Source: JANYIP01 sp031394045
GTDB taxonomy: Bacteria > Actinomycetota > Actinomycetes > Prado026
Assembly: GCA_031394045.1 (NCBI GenBank)
Contig: JANMWN010000255.1
Span: 1-28,141, forward strand
DNA length: 28,141 nucleotides
Direction: 5' to 3'
Of this stretch, positions 22,930 through 28,141 are shown one piece after another (the stretch's first letter is position 1; the number at the start of each line of letters is the position of its first letter). The position numbers and the translations under genes were made by a program. The notes under the pieces are model-generated. The model did not search any database and was not told the origin of the DNA. It saw only the letters and a list, made by a program, of their open reading frames with translations.

Positions 22930-23705
22930 CGAGGCTGGGCCGGGCGAAGGGTCTGCATCCCGCCGTCCACCGGCAGCACGATCCCCGTCGTCGCTCCCGA
23001 GGTCGGGCTAGCCAGGTAGAGGACCGCGTGCGCCACCTCGTCGGCGGTGACGAGCCGTCCGGTGGGCTGGCGGGCCTCGAGCGCCCGGCGTTCGGCGACC
23101 GGGTCGGCCGACTGGTCGAGCAGCCGCTGCACCCAGGGCGTGTCGGCCGTCCCCGGGTTCACCGCGTTGAACCGGATCCCCTCGGCGAGATGGTCCGCGG
23201 CCATGGCCAGCGTCAGCGACAGCACGGCGCCCTTCGACGCCGAGTAGACGGCGCGCCGCGGCAGCCCTAGGGTCGCGACGATCGAGCAGATGTTGACCAC
23301 GCTGGCGTGGCTGGAGCCGCGGAGCAGCGGCAGCGCGGCGCTGGTGACTCGCGCGAGACCGATCACGTTGATGTCCAGCACGCGGGTCCACTCGTCCTCG
23401 GTGGCTTCCTCGACGGTGCCGACAGCACCGACTCCGGCGCAGTTCACCAGGATGTCGAGGTGGCCGAAGGTCTCGGCCAGCCCGCCAACCGCAAGTTCCA
23501 CGGCCGCGGCGTCCCTCACGTCCGCGGTCAGGGCCAGCAGGGACGAGGGCAACGGGCCGTACGCCCGGTCGAGGACCGCGACCCGCGCGCCGTGGGCGAC
23601 GAGCAGCAGGGCAGTGGCCAGCCCTATCCCGGAGCCACCGCCGGTGACCAGCGCGGTGCGGCCGGCCAGCTCTGCGACCGGCTGCGGACTGCCGGACTCG
23701 CTCAT
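22926..23705 (-). CDS. Short-chain dehydrogenase/reductase (SDR)
   Basis: The ATG at 23705 has GGAGG 5 nt upstream and gives a 259-aa classical SDR. It has the cofactor motif TGGGSGIG (21-28), ADVRD (61-65), NCAG (88-91), catalytic Ser141, Tyr154 and Lys158 (YSASK), and NPGTADTP (183-190). Asp46 after the second beta strand (VLDR) favours NAD+ over NADP+. It oxidises or reduces a hydroxyl/keto group on an unknown substrate. It diverges from the TetR regulator at 23844, which is the natural candidate to control it. The 10-bp repeats upstream lie between the two starts. Confidence 0.92.
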   Translation of the reverse strand: MSESGSPQPVAELAGRTALVTGGGSGIGLATALLLVAHGARVAVLDRAYGPLPSSLLALTADVRDAAAVELAVGGLAETFGHLDILVNCAGVGAVGTVEEATEDEWTRVLDINVIGLARVTSAALPLLRGSSHASVVNICSIVATLGLPRRAVYSASKGAVLSLTLAMAADHLAEGIRFNAVNPGTADTPWVQRLLDQSADPVAERRALEARQPTGRLVTADEVAHAVLYLASPTSGATTGIVLPVDGGMQTLRPAQPR

Positions 23706-23720
23706 GCTTTCCTCCCATGT

Positions 23721-23790
23721 GCGTCTGCGTGCGAGTGTGACCGTCTGTGGCCGTCTGTGGCCGTCAGTGGCCGTCATTGTCCGGCAGTGC
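23721..23790. repeat. 10-bp tandem repeat between the SDR and TetR genes
   Basis: Units of the CCGTCTGTGG type begin at 23741, 23751, 23761, 23771 and 23781, with two more degenerate copies likely from 23721. The 10-bp period matches about one turn of DNA, so a protein binding each unit would face the same side. It may be the TetR operator region or a slippage product. Confidence 0.75.
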
Positions 23791-23843
23791 TGTGCTGCGC
23801 ACCCGGCACGCTACTGCCTTCGACCCGGCCGATACGGTGAGCC

Positions 23844-24578
23844 ATGATCTCGCGTCGCTCCGCGGATGTACGCACGTCCACAGGCCGCGAGACGGACGTG
23901 CCGGAGCGGGTGGTGGCGGCGGCCTTCGAGCTCTTCGCCGCTGACGGCTACGAGGCGACGACGGTCGAGGCGATCACCGGACGGGCAGGTGTCGCCAGGC
24001 GGACCTTCTTCCGCTACTTCCGTTCCAAGGACGACGTGATCTTCCCCGACCACGAGCTCCTGCTGGCCCTGGCGGAGGAGCGGCTGGCGACGCCGGGCCG
24101 GCGCGCCCCGGTCGCTGCGGTGTGCGAGGCGACGACGCTGGTCTTCGAGCACTACGTCGCGACGCCGGAACGCTCCCTCGAGCGGTACCGGCTCACCCGC
24201 ATGGTGCCAGCCCTTCGGGCGCGCGAGATCGCCAGCGTGCATGCGTACCACCGGTCCTTCACGCGCTACCTCACCGCCCGGTTCACCGCAGGTACGACCG
24301 ACGGCTCCGCCGTGCCCGACGCCGCGCTGCGCGCCGAGGTGGCGTCCGGTGCGGTGATCGCCGCGCACAACCACGTGCTGCGGGAGTGGCTCCGCCGGGG
24401 CGGTGAGGGTCCGGCCCTCCCGGCCCTGGCCGAGGCCTTCGACTACGTCACCAGCACCTTCGACAAGGCGGCCCGGCGGGGCAACGGGCGGGCCGCCGCG
24501 GGGGAGGCGGTCGTCGTCGTCGTCCGTACGAACGACGCGCCCGAGGTCGTGGCGGAGCGGATCCGAAGGATGGTCTGA
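23844..24578 (+). CDS. TetR/AcrR family transcriptional regulator
   Basis: The 244-aa protein has a TetR DNA-binding domain at about 18-66: VPERVVAAAFELFAADGYEATTVEAI (in parts), followed by the recognition region AGVARRTFFRYFRSKDDVIF. The helical C-terminal domain is longer than usual, ending in VVVVVRTNDAPEVVAERIRRMV, a short extension that is not obviously part of the fold. It diverges from the SDR and is likely its repressor. The ATG has no Shine-Dalgarno, but TACGGT lies 5 nt upstream, consistent with leaderless translation. The ligand is unknown. Confidence 0.9.
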   Translation: MISRRSADVRTSTGRETDVPERVVAAAFELFAADGYEATTVEAITGRAGVARRTFFRYFRSKDDVIFPDHELLLALAEERLATPGRRAPVAAVCEATTLVFEHYVATPERSLERYRLTRMVPALRAREIASVHAYHRSFTRYLTARFTAGTTDGSAVPDAALRAEVASGAVIAAHNHVLREWLRRGGEGPALPALAEAFDYVTSTFDKAARRGNGRAAAGEAVVVVVRTNDAPEVVAERIRRMV

Positions 24579-24606
24579 GCCGCTTGTACCGGCCCGGCCC
24601 GGTCCG

Positions 24607-24736
24607 CTCTGCTCCAAATTGCTGCACTCAGTGCCTTCTCATGGCACGCGATGCCGTTTAGACTCGCGGGGCAGGATTCGCCGACCCGCGGCTGCGGGCT
24701 CGGACTCGGTGCCCAGATGGTGATCTTGGAGCAGAG
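24607..24736 (+). promoter_or_regulatory. WhiB promoter region with long inverted repeat
   Basis: A promoter candidate is TTCTCA (24636-24641), 17 bp, TAGACT (24659-24664). GTGCC-N7-GGCAC (24631-24647) overlaps the -35. Perfect 11-bp inverted arms, CTCTGCTCCAA (24607-24617) and TTGGAGCAGAG (24726-24736), flank the whole region; the right arm contains the GGAG of the whiB ribosome site. They could be paired operators. Confidence 0.5.
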
Positions 24737-24739
24737 ACC

Positions 24740-25141
24740 GTGAAGACATGGGAAGCGCGCCACAGCTCGAGGGCCCGCCTGGGCGACCACGTCGTCACGC
24801 TGGGCCAGCCCGTGGACATCCTGGACGGCGAGTTCGCCATCGGCCGGCCGAGCGGCCTGGTCAACGACTGGATGCGTCAGGCGGCCTGCCTCGATGTGGA
24901 GCCCGAGGTGTTCTTCCCGCCCGGGCCTGCGGCGCTGGAGCACATCAACGAGGCCAAGGCTGTCTGCCGCGGCTGCCCGGTCGTCTCCGACTGCCTCCGT
25001 GTCGCCCTCGCCGACCCCACGCTGGTCGGTGTCTGGGGCGGCACCAGCGAGTCCCAGCGGGTCGACATCCGCAGGATGCGCCCCGGCACCCGGCCGGTCT
25101 CCCTGGGCGCTGCCCGCGAGCTCAGCCGCTCCGACCTCTGA
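24740..25141 (+). CDS. WhiB-family iron-sulfur transcriptional regulator
   Basis: The 133-aa protein has the WhiB cluster ligands Cys50, Cys76, Cys79 and Cys85 (the CxxC and CxxxxxC spacing seen in CRGCPVVSDC) and the GVWGG turn (97-101). A basic tail, RRMRPGTRP, follows for DNA contact. These actinobacterial proteins hold a 4Fe-4S cluster, sense NO or redox state, and act with the primary sigma factor. The GTG at 24740 has GGAG 8 nt upstream. An N-terminal extension of about 40 residues precedes the domain. It is unclear which Wbl class it belongs to. The stop region is a 17-bp tandem repeat. Confidence 0.93.
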   Translation: MKTWEARHSSRARLGDHVVTLGQPVDILDGEFAIGRPSGLVNDWMRQAACLDVEPEVFFPPGPAALEHINEAKAVCRGCPVVSDCLRVALADPTLVGVWGGTSESQRVDIRRMRPGTRPVSLGAARELSRSDL

Positions 25142-25175
25142 GCAGCTCTGCCCTCTGAGCGGCTCTGACCTCTAG
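25135..25175 (+). repeat. 17-bp tandem repeat spanning the whiB stop and the marR stop
   Basis: CCTCTGAGCAGCTCTGC starts at 25135, a close copy at 25152 and a partial copy at 25169. Each copy carries a stop (TGA 25139, TGA 25156, TAG 25173), and these fall in three different frames. The array ends in CTAG, which contains the stop of the opposing MarR gene. The unit resembles the last codons of whiB, as though those codons had been duplicated. Confidence 0.75.
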
Positions 25176-25675
25176 AAGTCGCCGGCCTGCATCCGCATCG
25201 TCCGCATCAGCCGGGTGAGCTCGGTGACGTCCGTCGGGTTCAGCCCCGGCTGCTCGAAAACCTCGGCGTTGATCGCGGTGGTGGCCGCAGCGGCCACCGC
25301 TCGGCCCGCAGGGGTGATCGCTGCGAGCACGGTCCGCCGGTCGGTCGCATGCGGCTTCCGCTCGACGTACCCCTGCGCCTGCAGCCGGTCGACGGCGCTG
25401 GTCACGCTGGTGGGGTGGACCTGCAGGCGTGCGCCGACCCGCTTCATGGGCATCGCCCCGCTCCGGCTGAACGAGAGCAGCATCAGGATCTCGTAGCGGG
25501 CGAACGTCAGGCCGCTGGGCCGCAGCACCGCGTCGACGCGCTGCATCAGGATCTGCTGCACCCGCATGACGGTCGTGACCATCGCCATGCCGTCGGCGGC
25601 GCCGACCCATCCGTGCTCGACCCACTGCCTGTGCGCCTCCTCGATCGGGTCGAGCGGCAGGGCCGGGCCGGACAT
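25172..25675 (-). CDS. MarR-family transcriptional regulator
   Basis: The 167-aa protein has the winged-helix pattern of MarR: LRPSGLTFARYEILMLLSFS (in parts) as the N-terminal helices, VGARLQVHPTSVTSAVDRL as the recognition region and GYVERKPHATDRRTVLAAIT as the wing (in parts). The helices at both ends form the dimer interface. AAGGAG lies 5 nt before the ATG at 25675. It follows icmF in the same direction, separated only by an array of 10-bp repeats, so it may be co-transcribed and may respond to acyl-CoA metabolism; that is inferred from position. It converges with whiB, its stop lying inside the 17-bp repeat. Confidence 0.9.
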   Translation of the reverse strand: MSGPALPLDPIEEAHRQWVEHGWVGAADGMAMVTTVMRVQQILMQRVDAVLRPSGLTFARYEILMLLSFSRSGAMPMKRVGARLQVHPTSVTSAVDRLQAQGYVERKPHATDRRTVLAAITPAGRAVAAAATTAINAEVFEQPGLNPTDVTELTRLMRTMRMQAGDF

Positions 25676-25686
25676 GGGTACTCCTT

Positions 25687-25766
25687 GCTGGCGGGTGCTG
25701 GCGGGTGCTGGCGGGTGCTGGTGGGCGCTGGTGGGCGCTGGCGGGCGCTGGCGGGCCCTGGCGGGC
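25687..25766. repeat. 10-bp tandem repeat (about 8 copies) between icmF and marR
   Basis: Units of GCGGGTGCTG and close variants (GTGGGCGCTG, GCGGGCGCTG) run from 25691 in exact 10-bp steps to the icmF stop at 25767. They fill essentially the whole intergenic space upstream of the marR ribosome site. On the transcript the units read as C-rich CAGCACCCGC, with little base-pairing potential. Confidence 0.85.
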
Positions 25767-28141
25767 TCAGACGTTCCGGCGGTACTGGCCCCCGACCTTG
25801 AAGAACGCCTGGCTGATCTGGCCGAGCGAGCAGGTACGGACCGCGTCCATCAGGACCTCGAAGACGTTGCCACCGTGCGACGCGGCCTGCATCAGGCGGT
25901 CGAGGTCGCGCTCGGTCTCACCCTGGTGCCGGGTCTGGAAGTCGCGCAGCCGGACCAGCTGGGACTGCTTCTCCTCGTCCGTCGCGCGGGCCAGCTCGAG
26001 CGGACCGTGCGGCGTACCGGCGTCCGGGCCGAGGAAGGTGTTGACGCCGATGATCGGCAACGACCCGTCGTGCTTCTTGTGCTCGTACAGCATCGACTCG
26101 TCCTGGATCTTGCCGCGCTGGTAGCCGGTCTCCATCGCCCCGAGCACCCCGCCCCGCTCGGAGATCCGCTCGAACTCGGCGAGCACGGCCTCTTCCACCA
26201 GGTCGGTGAGCTCGTCGACGATGAACGAGCCCTGGAGCGGGTTCTCGTTCTTGGCAAGACCCCACTCCTGGTCGATGATCATCTGGATCGCCAGCGCCCG
26301 GCGTACGGACTGGACGCTGGGGGTCGTGACCGCCTCGTCATAGGCGTTGGTGTGCAACGAGTTGCAGTTGTCGTAGATCGCGCACAGCGCCTGCAGCGTC
26401 GTACGGATGTCGTTGAAGTCCATCTCCTGCGCGTGCAGCGAACGCCCGGAGGTCTGGATGTGGTACTTCAGCTTCTGGCTGCGCTCGTCGGCGCCGTAGC
26501 GCTCGCGCATCGCGACCGCCCAGATCCGGCGAGCCACCCGCCCGAGCACGGTGTACTCGGCGTCGATCCCGTTGGAGAAGAAGAAGGACAGGTTCGGGGC
26601 GAAGTCGTCGATCTTCATGCCCCTGGCCAGGTACCACTCGACGTAGGTGAAGCCGTTGGACAGCGTGAAGGCCAGCTGGCTCAGCGGGTTCGCCCCGGCC
26701 TCCGCGATGTGGTAGCCCGAGATCGACACCGAGTAGAAGTTGCGTACGCCGTGACTGATGAACCACTCCTGGACGTCGGCCATGGCCCGCAACGAGAACT
26801 CGGTCGAGAAGATGCAGGTGTTCTGGCCCTGGTCCTCCTTGAGGATGTCGGCCTGCACCGTGCCGCGGACGTTGCCGAGCACCCAGCTCCGCGCCGCGGC
26901 GGTCTCGTCGTCGGTCGGCTCGCGGCCGAGCTCGGTCCGCAGGGTGTCCAGCCGCTGGTCGATCGCGGTGTTCAGGTACATCGCCAGGATCGTCGGCGCC
27001 GGCCCGTTGATGGTCATCGACACCGACGTGGTGGGCGAGCAGAGGTCGAATCCCGCGTACAGCGCCTTCATGTCGTCGAGAGTCGCGACCGAGACCCCGG
27101 AGGTCCCGACCTTGCCGTAGATGTCGGGGCGCTCGTCTGGGTCACGGCCGTAGAGCGTGACCGAGTCGAAGGCGGTCGACAGCCGGGTGGCTGGGGAGGC
27201 TTCGGCGAGCAGGTGGAAGCGCCGGTTCGTGCGGAACGGGTCGCCCTCGCCGGCGAACATCCGGGCCGGTGCCTCGCCCTCGCGCTTGAACGCGAAGACG
27301 CCGGCGGCGAACGGGAACCGCCCGGGGACGTTCTCGTTGCGCAGGAACGTCACCAGGTCGCCCGCGTCGGTCGTTCGAGGCAGGGCCACCCGGGGGACGT
27401 GCGTCCCGGACAGGGTCTTCTTGAAGCGGTCGTGGTAGGTCGCCACCGTCGTCGGCCAGTGGTCGAGCAGCGAACGCACGTCGTCGTCGAGCTCGGCGTC
27501 GGCTGCCGCGAGCAGCGCCTCGAGCGCGGAGGTCTGGGTGCTTGCTCCGCCGTCGGCGGCACCGGTCGCTGCGAGCAGCTCGACGGCGGTGCCCAGGTGC
27601 TGCCTGCGTCGGGCCGTCGCTGCCTGCGCCTTGGTCCGCGCGTGGTAGCCCCTGACGACGTCGGCCACCTCGGCCAGGTACCGGGCGCGCGACGCGGGTA
27701 CGACGGTTGTCAGCCCGGAGGAGACGCGGACGTCGACCTTGGTGAGAACCCCCTCGGACAGGCCGAGCCCCTGCGCGCCGAGCAGGTCCTTGAGGTACTG
27801 GAACAGCGCCGTCACGCCGTCGTCGTCGAACCGGGCGGCGCTGGTCCCGAAGACGGGCATCGTCTCCCACGACTGGCCGAAGGCCTGACGGTTGCGGACC
27901 AGCTGGCGGGCGACGTCGCGCCGGGCGTCCTCGGCGCCGCGCCGCTCGAACTTGTTGATGGCGATCACGTCGGCGAAGTCCAGCATGTCGATCTTCTCGA
28001 GCTGGGACGCGGCACCGTACTCCGGGGTCATGACGTACAGCGAGGTGTCGACGAAGGGGACGATCGCGGCGTCACCCTGCCCGATGCCCGGTGTCTCGAC
28101 CACGATGAGGTCGAACCCGGCCGCCTTGACGGTGGCGATGA
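25767..28141 (-). CDS. icmF: Fused isobutyryl-CoA mutase (IcmF), N-terminus outside window
   Basis: The reverse strand reads open from the right edge to the TGA at 25767 (about 790 residues). The visible part begins inside a MeaI-like G-protein domain: ETPGIGQGD (G3 region), then VIAINKFERRG, whose NKFE takes the G4 position. A linker and the large B12-dependent mutase barrel follow, with RFPFAAGVFAFKREGE, GTSGVSVATLDDMKALYAGFD, SVSISGYHIAEAGANP and LSNGFTYVEWYLARG (cited in parts). The B12-binding domain should lie upstream, outside the window. The order G-domain then mutase, and the TYVEWYL segment where methylmalonyl-CoA mutase has EYIRTG, point to IcmF. It interconverts isobutyryl-CoA and butyryl-CoA with adenosylcobalamin, in valine and short-chain fatty acid catabolism. 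Confidence 0.93.
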   Translation of the reverse strand, partial: IATVKAAGFDLIVVETPGIGQGDAAIVPFVDTSLYVMTPEYGAASQLEKIDMLDFADVIAINKFERRGAEDARRDVARQLVRNRQAFGQSWETMPVFGTSAARFDDDGVTALFQYLKDLLGAQGLGLSEGVLTKVDVRVSSGLTTVVPASRARYLAEVADVVRGYHARTKAQAATARRRQHLGTAVELLAATGAADGGASTQTSALEALLAAADAELDDDVRSLLDHWPTTVATYHDRFKKTLSGTHVPRVALPRTTDAGDLVTFLRNENVPGRFPFAAGVFAFKREGEAPARMFAGEGDPFRTNRRFHLLAEASPATRLSTAFDSVTLYGRDPDERPDIYGKVGTSGVSVATLDDMKALYAGFDLCSPTTSVSMTINGPAPTILAMYLNTAIDQRLDTLRTELGREPTDDETAAARSWVLGNVRGTVQADILKEDQGQNTCIFSTEFSLRAMADVQEWFISHGVRNFYSVSISGYHIAEAGANPLSQLAFTLSNGFTYVEWYLARGMKIDDFAPNLSFFFSNGIDAEYTVLGRVARRIWAVAMRERYGADERSQKLKYHIQTSGRSLHAQEMDFNDIRTTLQALCAIYDNCNSLHTNAYDEAVTTPSVQSVRRALAIQMIIDQEWGLAKNENPLQGSFIVDELTDLVEEAVLAEFERISERGGVLGAMETGYQRGKIQDESMLYEHKKHDGSLPIIGVNTFLGPDAGTPHGPLELARATDEEKQSQLVRLRDFQTRHQGETERDLDRLMQAASHGGNVFEVLMDAVRTCSLGQISQAFFKVGGQYRRNV

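Noticed and set aside
25767..28141. Methylmalonyl-CoA mutase large subunit
   Set aside because: The G-protein domain is fused upstream of the mutase, and the segment around TYVEWYL differs from the EYIRTG of methylmalonyl-CoA mutase; IcmF fits better.
1..28141. Mobile element, CRISPR array, tRNA or rRNA
   Set aside because: No transposase or integrase motifs, no terminal inverted repeats with target duplications, no spaced 25-40 bp repeats and no cloverleaf-like sequences were seen. The tandem arrays have periods of 10-18 bp without spacers.

Overview
The window looks like chromosomal DNA from a high-GC actinobacterium. GC is high with strong G/C bias at third codon positions. GTG and TTG starts are common, and several genes appear leaderless behind a TANNNT box. 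It carries a WhiB protein, a BTAD/AAA/LuxR giant regulator, a DrrAB-like exporter and a fused isobutyryl-CoA mutase. A Nocardioidaceae-type organism is plausible, but that is an inference without any search. I see no tRNA, rRNA, CRISPR array, insertion sequence or phage gene.

Layout. (1) 1-1762: a TetR-type repressor, cut by the left edge, diverges from a zinc-less MDR oxidoreductase across a promoter carrying three operators at an 18-bp period. (2) 1809-3556: a rightward unit of XRE-cupin regulator, decayed B3/4-domain gene and PaiB-like FMN-binding protein, followed by a hairpin and about 270 bp of gene-poor, possibly relic DNA. (3) 3901-6310, leftward: a three-gene operon (SRPBCC protein, ABC ATPase, ABC-2 permease), each junction an ATGA overlap. 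(4) 6493-7713: an uncharacterised 205-aa protein, a coupled small membrane protein that looks frameshifted, and an opposing small secreted or membrane protein. (5) 7908-13221: an 1130-aa SARP-like/LuxR regulator with GGGAG-N2-CTCCC repeats upstream, a DUF4242 protein and a succinate-semialdehyde-type aldehyde dehydrogenase. (6) 13234-14891, leftward: zwf with a deletion of about 130 codons, plus a GAP-family membrane protein. (7) 15092-16624: a DHA2 drug efflux protein. (8) 16685-18797: a compact sulfur-trafficking operon of SQR-like flavoprotein, DsrC/TusE and DsrE2-type protein. (9) 18794-23705: metabolic genes (alpha/beta hydrolase, PEP mutase/isocitrate lyase family, beta-carbonic anhydrase, peptide deformylase, homoserine dehydrogenase, SDR). 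(10) 23844-28141: a TetR regulator, a WhiB protein, a MarR regulator and a partial icmF.

How the genes work together. The clearest functional module is the SQR/DsrC/DsrE2 operon, which has the parts to oxidise sulfide or persulfide and hand the sulfur to cysteine carriers. The SRPBCC-ATPase-permease operon is a plausible lipophilic-compound exporter. The large regulator probably controls itself, and possibly DUF4242 and the aldehyde dehydrogenase. MarR follows icmF and may be co-transcribed with it.

Most unusual signals: broken genes (B3/4 domain, zwf and a small membrane protein); short tandem repeats (periods 10, 10, 14 and 17 bp) confined to gene ends, two of which place stop codons in all three frames; convergent gene pairs whose stop codons share one CTAG; and a set of probable leaderless genes.
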